From the IMG/VR virus record IMGVR_UViG_3300032213_001813, positions 1-64,000 of that record: 64,000 nt of DNA; one strand, given 5' to 3'. The notes below the pieces were generated by a model, which saw nothing but the letters and a program-made list of their open reading frames with translations, was not told the origin of the DNA and ran no database searches. The DNA is from a virus. This document shows positions 21,101 to 29,583 of this stretch, piece after piece (position 1 is the first letter of the stretch; every line of letters starts with the position of its first letter). A program made the position numbers and the translations under genes.

Positions 21101-24100
21101 AAACTGGATATAGTTTGTATTTTTATACAAATGGTAGTGCTACATCAAAAATGACTTTAGATACTGTTGGTAATCTTAGTTTATTAGGTACATTAACAGC
21201 AACTCAAGTTGATACTGGACAAGGTTTGACAGAAGTTCATCTAATGAACCAAAATATTCGTACAACTGATAATGTTATACATAATCAGGTGACTGCAAAC
21301 TCTGGTGGTAATGGTGGGGCATTTTATTTAAGTGATACTAATGCTGGATTGTATAGAGATAATACTTATGATGTAATTCTTTTACAAGCTAACTCATCTG
21401 GTAATCCACTTTATATGGCAGGTGCTGGTGAAGTTAGAGTAAGTATAGATTCAAATAATAACGAAACCGCACAAAAATTTATAGTAGGTAATAATGCAAT
21501 AAAATCAACAAACGAATTATTTTCAGTAAACGAAAGTGGTACGGCGTTTGCATCTTCTGATTTTAGAGCACCTATATTTTATGATTCTGCAAATCCTACA
21601 TACTATGTAGACCCAGCAACATATACCAATTTGTTTGGTGGATTCTTAATGAATGGTTCGCATGGTAGTACTTTAATTCAAAATTCACTACCTGCTGCAA
21701 ATAATGGTGGTGGTACTGGACTTGTTAGAATGAGTTGGTGGGTATCTGAACCTGGTGTAACTTACGATTGGGGTGGATTTGGATATAATGTATTAAATGA
21801 TGGTGGTTCTCCATCCGGATTTGGTAGAATAAATACTTCATTTGGACAAGCTTATATGAGATTTGGTACAAGTGGACAATTCTACTTCTATACTACTTCT
21901 ACTGGTGGTACTCGTTATACTCATATGTACTTAGCACCTAACAATGGAGTTGAGACATATGGTAGATTATATAATGATACTTATGTAGATGCACCACAAT
22001 TCCGTGATTCAAGCAATACTGCATATTTTTTAGACCCATTATCCGATTCAAATTTAAATACGGGTACAATGAACGGCCGTTGGAAATTCTCTAATTATTT
22101 GAGAAGTAACAATGCAGGTGGTTTAATGGGTGATTATGATACTAATAGTACTGCATCAAAAGTTATTTGGACGATTGGTGAAGCTTGGCCATTAGCTAAT
22201 ATGTACGGATTGGGTTATGAATACGGAAGTGGATATGACCATCATTTGGCATTAAGAAACAATGGTACAACTTACTCTCGTTTTGGATTTGCTGGTGCAG
22301 CATTTATAGGTGGTAACTTAACATTAGGTAATGATTTATACGCATATAGATTCTACGATAGAGATAATACTGCATACTATTGTGACCCGGCTGGAACATC
22401 CGTATTTACATATTTAACTATTGCAAACGGAAACTCTGTTCAGGCAAACGGATATAACAACAATGGTGGATTTGCAATGAATAACGCATCTACCTATTGG
22501 GGATTGGTGTGGAATTTTGCTGCAAACGATTGGAGATTAGGATATGGTTCAACTACCTCACAAGTTGGTTGGAATTTAAGATGGGATAATGGAAGTACGG
22601 CATTTGCACAAAACTTCCAAGCTAACATATATTACGATGCACAAAATACTGGATATTATGTAGACCCTAATTCGGGTACAACCTCATTAAGAACCGCAGG
22701 TGATTGGAGGTCAGATTCGGGAGCATGGTCTGGTGAATTTTCTGGTAAGATTCAATACCATAGTAGTAACTGGTATTTTCAATATGCAGGTCAATTCTTA
22801 TTTAGAAATAGTGGTGGTTCAAACGTAACTTATGGTGATACTTCAGGTAATCTATGGGCAGTTGCATCAATGCGTTCACCAATATTTTATGATGAAAACA
22901 ATACTGGATATTATTTAGATGCGGCTTCTGATAGAACTACAAACATCAATGGATTTAATTCAGATACTAACGCTAGACACGGTCATACCTACAAATACAA
23001 CTATTGGAGACCTTATATAACTGGAGATACTAACTATTGGACAGGACAAATGGGTTGGGGTACTACGGATATGAACACCGTAATGACATGGGGTAGTGGT
23101 TTTACTGATTCTTGGTCAAATCCGGCTAACCAACCATCTGGTACTTCTCACTGGGTAGGTGTTCAAACTTATCACTATGTAAATAGTTACAATAGTGGAT
23201 ATGGATGGCAATTAGTTGGTGGTCCAATAGGAAATTTAAGGTTTAGAAACTCTTGGCCAACTAATAGTGGTTGGGTAACTGTTGCAATGCATGACCGTAA
23301 CGATGGTAGTGGTGGTGGTTTATATGCAGGTGCATATTATGATGCAAATGATAGTGGTTACTATATGGACCCTAATTCGACTTCAAACGCAGCAATGAGA
23401 ATTAGAGGTGGTACTTTACATGGACCTAACCCTTCTTGGGGAGCATATATGTACGTTGGTTCAAATGGTAGACCGGGTGGTGAAGGTTCTGTTGTAGTAA
23501 CAAATGGTAACTTACACTTAGATTGCCAAAACGGATATGAAACTTATATCAACCATTATTCTGGTAATAGAACATATCTTTATGAAATAAGAACAAACTT
23601 TATTTACGATAGAGATAATACGGGATACTATTTAGACCCTAATGGTACATCATATCAAAACGTTGTGTATGGGGCTATATTCTATGACCACGACAGTACT
23701 TGGTATGGTGATTTTAATGGTAACTCTAGAATGAGCTCGGGTGATTTCTATTTTGCAGGATTCTCACATATGTATCGATTAGGTACACAAAATTCGTGGA
23801 ATGCATATGAAGGATTTGGTGTTTCAAACTCTGATAATGGGCAAAACGCAACATTTGAAGTAAACGTTTATGGTAATGGTGGTGACTGGAATTCTTGTGG
23901 TATGAATTCCAACGCTCGTAAATATGAGTGGTATTGTGGATACACCAAAATGATGGACTTGGATGAAGGTGGACACTTGAGAACTAGAGGTGCACAATGG
24001 GAATGGAATGGTTTCTCTGATGCAGATTTGAAAACCAACTTACAGGTTATTGATAATGCATTAGAAAAAATATCACAAATTAGTGGTTATACTTATGAAT

Positions 24101-24393
24101 TTACTGAAGATTCTCCATATAGAAACAATGATATTGAGGAAAGAACACATGGTGCTGGTTTAATTGCACAAGAAGTTGAAGCAGTATTACCTGTATTGGT
24201 TGATGAAGATTGGGTTGGTGGTGAATATAATAGATACTTCAAAACTCTTAACTACAATGGTGTACATGGTTTGACTGTTCAGGGTATTAAAGAATTAAAA
24301 GGATATCATGATACATTAGAAGATAGAGTTGCTGCATTGGAAAGTAGATTGGAGCAATTGGAAAGTAGAATACAAAATTTAGAAAATCAATAA
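18133..24393 (+). CDS. Second giant collagen-like fibre with S74 chaperone
   Basis: 2086 residues. The N-terminal 230 residues share the GSN-FGD-FTGSV cassette with the fibre at 6370, and the cassette recurs near residue 640. Two collagen-like Gly-X-Y blocks (about 232-570 and 705-900) flank it. Residues about 930-1950 contain repeats of the form YYDAQNTGYYVDPNS, interrupted by Trp/Tyr/Asn-rich beta segments likely to bind receptor or glycan. The C-terminus is a peptidase S74 intramolecular chaperone: SDADLKTN with candidate catalytic Ser1962 and Lys1967, then GLIAQEVEAVLP, and a final coiled coil rich in LESR/LEQ. Known S74 proteins trimerise and then cleave just before the Ser, which would release about 125 residues. 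Starts 17 bases after the previous gene. Confidence 0.85.
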   Translation: MEFNGKSPNGLNQLSASLVSLFVSGGAVINVSPQSVNVLTDITASGVQTSEINPSVGGTLSIQGNTKITGSLLVSSSISASSVVANTLVGDGSGITNIPASSIGDIDRIKSGSVQTIISPNKGLEVQTSLTVKDFLVVTGSGIFRGDLSVAGTINTTELKATYISASIIFASGSNKFGDNVVDKHEFTGSVGISGSIFVTGNTIATDITTDEVLVLNTTTGRIGRKFAAASSGTSGTSGTSGTTGSSGTTGSSGTTGSEGTSGTSGTSGSGGTSGTSGSGGTSGTSGTSGTSGTSGSSGTTGSSGSSGTSATSGTSGSSGTSGSGGTSGTSGSGGSSGTSGSSGSSGSSGTTGSSGTTGSSGTTGSSGTTGSSGTTGSSGISGTSGTSGTSGTSGTSGTSGITGAGGSSGSSGSSGSSGSGGTTGSSGTSGSGGSGGTSGTSGTSGSSGITGAGGGAGTAGSGGTSGSSGTSGTSGTSGTSGTSGVSGSSGTSGTSGSSGTMGTAGSGGTSGTSGTSGTSGTSGSYGTSGTSGSSGTSGTSGTSGTSGSAGATGSSGSAGTSGTSGTSGALSITGTTDNGVITLNGSSPNVTAEANLTFDGTTLTVTGNETLSGNLTVGGTIRAQQIFVQYISASLIYASGSNKFGDATNDKQEFSGSVDIRDSLAIPAFATNPVGTKAGQIYYNTGDTNIYRYNGTTWLAAAGTSGSGGTSGTSGTSGSSGSSGTSGTSGTSGTSGTSGVSGSAGSSGTSGTSGTSGTSGTSGTSGTSGTSGTSGTSGTSGSSGTMGTAGSGGSSGSSGSSGSSGSSGSSGSSGSSGGAGVPGSPGTPGASGSSGSSGTSGTSGTSGTSGSSGSSGSSGTSGTSGTSGTSGTSGTSGTSGTSGTSGTSGSSGSSGTSGANAGITSFTNPADNRVLTAVSANTINAEANLTFDGSTLLVSGDVTATAYYNAQASSGYRLRNAGNTANVGGFTRRGLWEGNANYDPSLWAETGYSLYFYTNGSATSKMTLDTVGNLSLLGTLTATQVDTGQGLTEVHLMNQNIRTTDNVIHNQVTANSGGNGGAFYLSDTNAGLYRDNTYDVILLQANSSGNPLYMAGAGEVRVSIDSNNNETAQKFIVGNNAIKSTNELFSVNESGTAFASSDFRAPIFYDSANPTYYVDPATYTNLFGGFLMNGSHGSTLIQNSLPAANNGGGTGLVRMSWWVSEPGVTYDWGGFGYNVLNDGGSPSGFGRINTSFGQAYMRFGTSGQFYFYTTSTGGTRYTHMYLAPNNGVETYGRLYNDTYVDAPQFRDSSNTAYFLDPLSDSNLNTGTMNGRWKFSNYLRSNNAGGLMGDYDTNSTASKVIWTIGEAWPLANMYGLGYEYGSGYDHHLALRNNGTTYSRFGFAGAAFIGGNLTLGNDLYAYRFYDRDNTAYYCDPAGTSVFTYLTIANGNSVQANGYNNNGGFAMNNASTYWGLVWNFAANDWRLGYGSTTSQVGWNLRWDNGSTAFAQNFQANIYYDAQNTGYYVDPNSGTTSLRTAGDWRSDSGAWSGEFSGKIQYHSSNWYFQYAGQFLFRNSGGSNVTYGDTSGNLWAVASMRSPIFYDENNTGYYLDAASDRTTNINGFNSDTNARHGHTYKYNYWRPYITGDTNYWTGQMGWGTTDMNTVMTWGSGFTDSWSNPANQPSGTSHWVGVQTYHYVNSYNSGYGWQLVGGPIGNLRFRNSWPTNSGWVTVAMHDRNDGSGGGLYAGAYYDANDSGYYMDPNSTSNAAMRIRGGTLHGPNPSWGAYMYVGSNGRPGGEGSVVVTNGNLHLDCQNGYETYINHYSGNRTYLYEIRTNFIYDRDNTGYYLDPNGTSYQNVVYGAIFYDHDSTWYGDFNGNSRMSSGDFYFAGFSHMYRLGTQNSWNAYEGFGVSNSDNGQNATFEVNVYGNGGDWNSCGMNSNARKYEWYCGYTKMMDLDEGGHLRTRGAQWEWNGFSDADLKTNLQVIDNALEKISQISGYTYEFTEDSPYRNNDIEERTHGAGLIAQEVEAVLPVLVDEDWVGGEYNRYFKTLNYNGVHGLTVQGIKELKGYHDTLEDRVAALESRLEQLESRIQNLENQ
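18826..19842 (+). repeat. Collagen-like coding repeat, block 1 of second fibre
   Basis: About 339 residues of GTS/GSS/GTT triplets. It contains an 18-base tandem repeat (GGTTCATCAGGTACAACT) at 19171-19260: five copies, the first three identical and the last two differing by a few bases. This arrangement is prone to length change by slippage or recombination. Confidence 0.85.
20245..20832 (+). repeat. Collagen-like coding repeat, block 2 of second fibre
   Basis: About 196 residues of Gly-X-Y triplets. At 20512-20583 the 18-base unit GGTTCATCTGGAAGTAGT is repeated four times without a mismatch. A short Pro-containing stretch (VPGSPGTPGAS) follows, the only proline-rich collagen-like segment I see. 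Confidence 0.85.
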
Positions 24394-24417
24394 TTACAGT
24401 TATAAAGATTAAATAAT

Positions 24418-24765
24418 ATGGCAATTACATACGAATACTTTATTAAAGGAATATCAACGGATACTGCTAGAATTAATAAGCAGGAGTTTCCAAATACAGT
24501 TAGAGCTATACATTGGGATTTAATTGGTACACATGAAGATGGAACGGTTGAAAAACTTGAAAGTATAACAACTTTTGTAAAATTTATGACAAGACATACT
24601 GGTAGTTTTACACCATATAGTGATGTAACCAAAAATCAGGTTGTAAATTGGATTGATGAAGCAGCTGATACGGATTCAATGAAATTTGGTTTGGATATGG
24701 CAATAAATAAAACACAAATTGTACCAAATACTACCAATATTGATAATTTGCCTTGGAATAAATAA
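24418..24765 (+). CDS. Small virion protein, paralogue of the next gene
   Basis: 115 residues. Its pattern YTYEYFIKGI, then W-LIG-HEDG, then TGSFTPYSD and VVNWIDEA, lines up with the protein at 24813, so the two are tandem paralogues. A similar family (YTYEW, DEDG, L-E-VLGWI) occurs in marine T4-like phages and is of unknown function. The position between the second fibre and the sheath suggests a structural role. No membrane or signal segment. Confidence 0.6.
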   Translation: MAITYEYFIKGISTDTARINKQEFPNTVRAIHWDLIGTHEDGTVEKLESITTFVKFMTRHTGSFTPYSDVTKNQVVNWIDEAADTDSMKFGLDMAINKTQIVPNTTNIDNLPWNK

Positions 24766-24781
24766 AAATAAAAATTAAATA

Positions 24782-24789
24782 TATTTATA
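24782..24789 (+). promoter_or_regulatory. Putative late-promoter motif TATTTATA
   Basis: It ends 23 bases before the ATG at 24813, the same distance as at 17447. Function inferred from recurrence. Confidence 0.45.
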
Positions 24790-24812
24790 CTATATAATAA
24801 AAGAATAAAAAA

Positions 24813-25211
24813 ATGGGATACACATACGAATGGAAAGTTACTGGAGTTAAAAAGGTAAATTCTGAAAATATAGATGAAGCAATAATTGGTACGCAATGGA
24901 AAGTTGTTTGTACTGATGAAGATGGAAATACTGGTGAATTTGTTGGAGCAACTCCATTTGATTTAAATTCAATTAATACTGGTAGTTTTACAGCATATGC
25001 AGATTTAAATGAAGAGCAAGTATTAGGATGGATTAAAACTGTGGTAAGTGGTTCAAACCGAATGACAAACTATTGGGGACATATTCAAGGGCAAATGGAT
25101 AAGCAAATTACTAGAAGTAAGTTATCATTTACTGAAGTTAGTGATGTTGGTTTACCTTGGTCACCAACAAGTGGTTCTGTGACACCTGACCCATTATCAA
25201 AAGATTACTAA
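24813..25211 (+). CDS. Small virion protein, paralogue of the previous gene
   Basis: 132 residues: YTYEWKVTGVKKV at the start, W-VVCTDEDGNTGEF in the middle, then TGSFTAYADLNEEQVLGWIK. It is closer than its neighbour to the consensus I recall for the marine T4-like phage family of unknown function. The C-terminal 25 residues (LPWSPTSGS) are extended and probably flexible. It is the last gene before a strong terminator, so it ends the fibre transcription unit. Confidence 0.6.
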   Translation: MGYTYEWKVTGVKKVNSENIDEAIIGTQWKVVCTDEDGNTGEFVGATPFDLNSINTGSFTAYADLNEEQVLGWIKTVVSGSNRMTNYWGHIQGQMDKQITRSKLSFTEVSDVGLPWSPTSGSVTPDPLSKDY

Positions 25212-25235
25212 TAGTACTACAAATTATTATTTTTA

Positions 25236-25282
25236 ATACCCAAAGCATATTTTTAATATAAAATTTATGTTTTGGGTATTTT
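25236..25282 (+). terminator. Intrinsic terminator after fibre region
   Basis: ATACCCAAAGCATA (25236-25249) pairs with TATGTTTTGGGTAT (25266-25279), a 14-base-pair stem with one G-U pair, followed by TTTG. It separates the fibre genes from the tail sheath gene. Confidence 0.75.
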
Positions 25283-25287
25283 GTTTA

Positions 25288-25295
25288 TATTTATA
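25288..25295 (+). promoter_or_regulatory. Putative late-promoter motif TATTTATA before sheath
   Basis: It lies directly after the terminator and 58 bases before the sheath ATG, so the sheath message would have a longer leader than the other late genes. Confidence 0.45.
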
Positions 25296-25353
25296 TGTGT
25301 AAATTGGAAAACTTTTTACGCAATAACAAACATAGAATTTTAGAGATAAAAAA

Positions 25354-27657
25354 ATGGCAGAAAGAATTGTATCACCCGGTGTATTCACAAGAGAAAACGA
25401 TTTATCCTTCTTAACGCAAGGAATCGGTGAAATCGGAGCAGCATTTATAGGACCTTTCAAACAAGGACCAGCATTCATTCCAACGATTGTAACAACTCAA
25501 TCGGAATTTGAAGAAATCTTCGGAACACCCGATGGAACATATTATACTGAATATGCAGTACAAAATTACCTTAGAGAAGCTGGAACAGCAACTATTGTAA
25601 GAGTAGCTGGTGTTGGTGGATATGAACAAATTGCACCAATTGCAATTAAAGGTGTAGATATTAACGGAAATTCCAAAATAATAGGAGTTTTACATTCAAC
25701 AGCTGCTGGTGATGAAAAAGTAGGATTCCCTTCAGTACAAATTACTTCAAGTTTATCAACTTCTGGTTCATTTGTAGTTTCTGGTTCTGGAATTGGATAT
25801 GTATCTGCTTCAATATTTGCAACTGCAACAAATGATATCGCCGATGTATTTGGTGAATCTCCATTTGGTTCAAAGAAAGCATATTCTTACATTTATTTAG
25901 AAAACACTGTAAGTGCTTCTTATACTGGTTCTGGATTAGCTAGCATTGCAGCTAGTAATTTACCAACTCAAAATTACGCATACGATGCACAGGCTGCAGA
26001 AACACCAATGGTTCAATCACAATTGATTAGTGGTGAGAGATATGATTTATTTAAATTTGTAACATTAGGTGATGGTACATTATACAATACTAAATTTAAA
26101 GTTGGTATTTCTAATGTAAAAGCAGCTGGCGAAGATGGAGCAACTGATTACTCTGTATTTACTGTAACAATTCGTTCATACTCCGATACTGATAAGAGAA
26201 AGGTAGTTTTAGAAACATTTAACAATGTAAACTTAGACCCTGCTTCTCCAAACTATATTGCAAGAAAAATCGGTGATAGATATATGACTATTGATGCAAA
26301 TGGTAAAATTACTGAATTTGGTGATTACTCAAACAAATCAAAATATATAAGAGTTGAAGTATCAGCTCAGGGTTCATTCCCTATATCAGCAGCACCATTT
26401 GGACATACTGCATATACAAACCCAATTAAAGCAAATAGTAACGCTGAAGCTAGACAATTCCCAGCAATAACTTTCCAAACAAATTCAACTGGAAACACAT
26501 CATCATCTCCAATTTATTATGCTGGATTTGATTTTGAAACTACTGGTGTATCAATGGATAACAAACAATACTTAAAACCAATTCCTGTAAACGCTGAAAC
26601 TGGTTCTAACGTAGCATTTGCATTTGATTCTCAACTATCATATGTAATGACTGGTTCGGTTTCATCTGATATGGTTAAAAGACAATTTGTATTAGGATTC
26701 CAACAAGGATTTGATGGTTCTAATCCAACAATTCCTGTTAATTTAGGAACTGATATTAGTGCAGCTAACACACAGGGATTAAATTGCGCAACTTCAACAA
26801 CATCTGGTTCAGTAGCATACTCTAAAGCAATCAACGCAGTATCCAATCCTGATGAATGGGATATTAATATGGTTGTAACACCTGGTATTATAAGAAGATT
26901 ACACCCAGCAATTACTACAAAAGCAATTGATATGTGTGAAGATAGACAAGATTGTTTCTATTTGGCTGATTTTAACGCATCTGCGGATACGATTACTGAA
27001 GCAACTGAACAAGCTAACTCTGTAGATTCAAACTATGTAGCAACTTACTACCCTTGGGTTAAGACTATTGATAATAACACAAACAAATTAATGAGTGTTC
27101 CACCATCAGTATTGTTACCGGCAGTATTTGCACAAAACGATAGATTAGCAGCAGAATGGTTCGCACCTGCTGGTTTAAATAGAGGTGGTATCACTGGAGC
27201 AGTTAGTGTATTAAATAGATTAACACACTCTGAAAGAGATACTCTATATGAGAACAAAGTAAACCCAATCGCAGCATTCCCTGGACAAGGTATTGTAGCA
27301 TTTGGACAAAAAACATTGCAAGATAAAGCATCTGCATTGGATAGAATCAACGTTAGAAGATTATTAATTACTGTTAAGAAATTTATCGCTTCAACATCTC
27401 GTTATTTGGTGTTCGAACAAAACACAGCAATAACAAGAGGTAAATTCTTATCAACTGTTAATCCTTATTTGGATGATATTCAAAGAAGACAAGGTCTTTA
27501 CGCATTTAGAGTAGTAATGGATGAAACCAACAACACTCCTGATGTAATTGATAGAAACATATTAGCTGGACAGATTTTCTTACAACCTGCTAAGACTGCT
27601 GAATTCATCGTAATCGATTTCAACATCTTACCAACTGGAGCATCGTTTACAGCATAA
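25354..27657 (+). CDS. Tail sheath protein, gp18-like
   Basis: 767 residues, close to the T4 gp18 length (659) but longer. The N-terminus is typical of contractile sheaths: ISPGVFT-like (VSPGVFTRENDLS), then GAAFIGPFKQGPAF-P and SEFEEIFG. The C-terminal 250 residues have the conserved sheath core: NRLTHSERDTLYENKVNPI, IVAFGQKTLQ, INVRRLLITVKKFI and FLSTVNPYLDDI. Subunits stack around the tail tube and contract to drive the tube through the envelope. The extra length is in the middle insertion domain, usually exposed on the surface. Its own promoter-like motif and the upstream terminator suggest strong separate expression. Confidence 0.95.
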   Translation: MAERIVSPGVFTRENDLSFLTQGIGEIGAAFIGPFKQGPAFIPTIVTTQSEFEEIFGTPDGTYYTEYAVQNYLREAGTATIVRVAGVGGYEQIAPIAIKGVDINGNSKIIGVLHSTAAGDEKVGFPSVQITSSLSTSGSFVVSGSGIGYVSASIFATATNDIADVFGESPFGSKKAYSYIYLENTVSASYTGSGLASIAASNLPTQNYAYDAQAAETPMVQSQLISGERYDLFKFVTLGDGTLYNTKFKVGISNVKAAGEDGATDYSVFTVTIRSYSDTDKRKVVLETFNNVNLDPASPNYIARKIGDRYMTIDANGKITEFGDYSNKSKYIRVEVSAQGSFPISAAPFGHTAYTNPIKANSNAEARQFPAITFQTNSTGNTSSSPIYYAGFDFETTGVSMDNKQYLKPIPVNAETGSNVAFAFDSQLSYVMTGSVSSDMVKRQFVLGFQQGFDGSNPTIPVNLGTDISAANTQGLNCATSTTSGSVAYSKAINAVSNPDEWDINMVVTPGIIRRLHPAITTKAIDMCEDRQDCFYLADFNASADTITEATEQANSVDSNYVATYYPWVKTIDNNTNKLMSVPPSVLLPAVFAQNDRLAAEWFAPAGLNRGGITGAVSVLNRLTHSERDTLYENKVNPIAAFPGQGIVAFGQKTLQDKASALDRINVRRLLITVKKFIASTSRYLVFEQNTAITRGKFLSTVNPYLDDIQRRQGLYAFRVVMDETNNTPDVIDRNILAGQIFLQPAKTAEFIVIDFNILPTGASFTA

Positions 27658-27678
27658 TATAAAAAAACAAAAAAACAA

Positions 27679-27686
27679 TATTTATA
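27679..27686 (+). promoter_or_regulatory. Putative late-promoter motif TATTTATA before tube
   Basis: It ends 26 bases before the tube ATG, in a 55-base gap after the sheath gene. Function inferred. Confidence 0.45.
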
Positions 27687-27712
27687 ATTACTAAAAAGGA
27701 TATTAATAAGAT

Positions 27713-28210
27713 ATGGCAGAGATATTAGAATACGGACAGATTTTCTTTCAGAACTTCGAACCGAAAATGAAAAACCGCTTTGTGATGACGTTTGCAGATT
27801 TAACTATCGAAGCGTACACTGTAAAAGCGGCAAATAGACCAACTATTCAATTTGAAAAGGTAACAATGGACCACATAAATGTTAAAAGACATTTAAAAGG
27901 AAAAGGTGAATGGCAAGATATAACAGTGACATTGTATGACCCAATTGTACCATCAGCGGCACAAGCGGTAATGGATTGGATTCGTTTATCTCATGAATCA
28001 ATTACTGGTAGAGATGGATATGCTGATTTTTACAAAAAGCAAGTTGTAATTAAAATGCTAGGACCTGTTGGTGATGTAATTGAGCAATGGACTTTACATG
28101 GTGCATTCATTACTAACGCTAACTTTGGTGAATTAGATTGGTCTAATGCAACTGACCCTGCTGATATCGTTTTAACATTAACATATGATTACGCAGTTTT
28201 AGAATATTAA
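27713..28210 (+). CDS. Tail tube protein, gp19-like
   Basis: 165 residues, matching T4 gp19 (163). Features include FEPKMKNRFVMTF at the start, the tube-family stretch GEWQDITVTLYDP, and WTLHGAFI-N-NFGELDWS near the C-terminus. It would polymerise into the inner tail tube inside the sheath, through which DNA passes. It follows the sheath gene as in T4 and is closed by a terminator just downstream. Confidence 0.92.
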   Translation: MAEILEYGQIFFQNFEPKMKNRFVMTFADLTIEAYTVKAANRPTIQFEKVTMDHINVKRHLKGKGEWQDITVTLYDPIVPSAAQAVMDWIRLSHESITGRDGYADFYKKQVVIKMLGPVGDVIEQWTLHGAFITNANFGELDWSNATDPADIVLTLTYDYAVLEY

Positions 28211-28230
28211 TAATATTGTATTTTATAGAG

Positions 28231-28263
28231 AAAAGGGATTTCCGAAAGGTTATCCCTTTTTTT
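28231..28263 (+). terminator. Intrinsic terminator after tail tube gene
   Basis: AAAAGGGAT (28231-28239) pairs with ATCCCTTTT (28252-28260), followed by further Ts. Clear rho-independent shape. Confidence 0.8.
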
Positions 28264-28287
28264 ATTTCTAATTTTTTAAATTTGATG

Positions 28288-28295
28288 TATTTATA
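28288..28295 (+). promoter_or_regulatory. Putative late-promoter motif TATTTATA
   Basis: It ends 24 bases before the ATG at 28320, directly downstream of the tube terminator. Function inferred. Confidence 0.45.
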
Positions 28296-28319
28296 TATAT
28301 AATTAAACATAATAGAGTT

Positions 28320-29081
28320 ATGGCAGAAACGCAATACGATTTTCCAACCGAAGTGTTGGATTTACCATCTGAAGGAAAACTTTATCCAAAAGAAAATCCT
28401 TTATCATCCGGTAGAATTACAATAAAATATATGACAGCAAAGGAAGAAGATATTCTTTCCTCAACCAATTTAATCAAAAAAGGTATAGTATTAGATAAAC
28501 TATTTGAATCAATTATAGTAGATAAAATTAATATAAATGATATTACAATCGGTGATAAAAATGCAATCCTTTTAGCAACTAGAGTTTTGGGTTATGGACC
28601 TGAATATGAATTTAATTTTTATTCTTCAGTAGAGGAAGATATGATTGAAACTTCAATTGATTTAACTAAAATTAAAACAAAAGAGGTTGATATGTCATTA
28701 TTTAACAACAAAAATGAATTAGAATATATCACACCAATTGGAAAAAATAAAATTGTGTTTAAAATACTTACACATGGTGATGAAAAATTAATTGATGCTG
28801 ATATTGAAGCACTTAAAAAAGTAAACAAAGATGTTTCATCGGATATCACTACTAGATTAAGATATATGATTAAATCAGTAGATGGTAATTCGGATATGGG
28901 AGCTATTAGTAAATTTGTAAATAATATGATTGCTAGAGATAGTAGAGCATTTAGAGATTATGCTAAAAAAATAACTCCAGATGTTAATATGAAATTTGAA
29001 TATACCCACAATAATGGGGAGGTGGAGGAGGCGCCTATCTCTATGGGTGTTGGCTTTTTTTGGCCTTCCACCAAATCATAG
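28320..29081 (+). CDS. Baseplate protein, T4 gp26-like
   Basis: 253 residues. The N-terminus LPSEGKLYP-ENPLSSGRI followed by YMTAKEEDILSS is characteristic of the T4 gp26-like baseplate family in marine T4-like phages. The C-terminus ends in a family-like MGVGFFWP. Expected role: baseplate hub assembly, or a tail chaperone acting before tape-measure assembly. A run of seven Ts at 29055-29061 lies in the last codons, and an overlapping +1 frame continues with conserved-looking sequence; see the next entry. The 5' part is well supported; the exact C-terminus depends on whether a frameshift occurs. Confidence 0.75.
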   Translation: MAETQYDFPTEVLDLPSEGKLYPKENPLSSGRITIKYMTAKEEDILSSTNLIKKGIVLDKLFESIIVDKININDITIGDKNAILLATRVLGYGPEYEFNFYSSVEEDMIETSIDLTKIKTKEVDMSLFNNKNELEYITPIGKNKIVFKILTHGDEKLIDADIEALKKVNKDVSSDITTRLRYMIKSVDGNSDMGAISKFVNNMIARDSRAFRDYAKKITPDVNMKFEYTHNNGEVEEAPISMGVGFFWPSTKS

Positions 29082-29277
29082 TTTATTACTTCATAGTCAA
29101 ATATTTGACATGGTTCAATATGGTAATGCATTTAGTGTGATGGAACTATATAAAATGCCAACCTACCTACGAATGTTTTATTACAATAAGTTGGTAGAAT
29201 CAAAGAAAAAAGAATCAGAGCAAGTTCAAAACGCAAATAATTCATCAAAACAATCCAAAGTTAGGTTTAAGAGATAA
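29014..29277 (+). CDS. Overlapping +1-frame ORF, possible gp26 extension or chaperone
   Basis: 88 residues if started at the ATG 29014; alternatives are ATG 29111 (55 residues) or fusion to the previous gene by frameshift at 29055-29061. The conserved-looking core is LLLHSQIFDMVQYGNAFSV, then ELYKMPTYLRMFYYNKL, a pattern found downstream of gp26-like genes in T4-like phages, and it begins before 29111. The first 15 residues from 29014 (WRRRLSLWV) look like out-of-frame translation of a GGAGG-rich stretch, which favours frameshifting over a start at 29014. The tail is Lys/Ser-rich. Probably a tail assembly chaperone segment. Product boundaries uncertain. Confidence 0.5.
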   Translation: MGRWRRRLSLWVLAFFGLPPNHSLLLHSQIFDMVQYGNAFSVMELYKMPTYLRMFYYNKLVESKKKESEQVQNANNSSKQSKVRFKR

Positions 29278-29303
29278 CATCAAAAAACCTAACTTTTCTT
29301 TTT
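29257..29303 (+). terminator. Intrinsic terminator after gp26-like unit
   Basis: AAAGTTAGGTTT (29257-29268, inside the end of the ORF) pairs perfectly over 12 bases with AAACCTAACTTT (29285-29296), followed by TCTTTTTA. The left arm overlaps the coding sequence, so translating ribosomes could affect it. Confidence 0.7.
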
Positions 29304-29309
29304 ATATCA

Positions 29310-29317
29310 TATTTATA
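29310..29317 (+). promoter_or_regulatory. Putative late-promoter motif TATTTATA
   Basis: It ends 27 bases before the ATG at 29345 and directly follows a terminator, repeating the terminator-motif-gene order seen at 25236 and 28231. Confidence 0.5.
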
Positions 29318-29344
29318 GGTAAACAAACATAAAATAGTATTATT

Positions 29345-29572
29345 ATGGCTAAATATAGATTATCCGAAGGAAACTTTGATAAATTTTTAAGATTTTTTGG
29401 TATAGATAACAATAAAAGACCAAAATCAATTGAAGATATTATTAAAAACGACCCAAAATTACAAAGTATAGATAGACAAATGGCTAGGTTAAATGATGAG
29501 GCAGGTGAGCGTATTAGAAAAAATCCACGTATGATGGATGCGTTTAAAATAGCGGGTATAGAAATATATTAA
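29345..29572 (+). CDS. Small unknown protein before tape measure
   Basis: 75 residues, charged and helical in pattern (FDKFLRFFGID, then IEDIIKNDPKLQSIDRQMARLNDEAGERIRKN). No known motif. It begins the unit that includes the tape-measure gene (gap of 11 bases). Its position resembles that of small tail-assembly or accessory proteins, but the function is unknown. Confidence 0.55.
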   Translation: MAKYRLSEGNFDKFLRFFGIDNNKRPKSIEDIIKNDPKLQSIDRQMARLNDEAGERIRKNPRMMDAFKIAGIEIY

Positions 29573-29583
29573 AATTATTAAAA

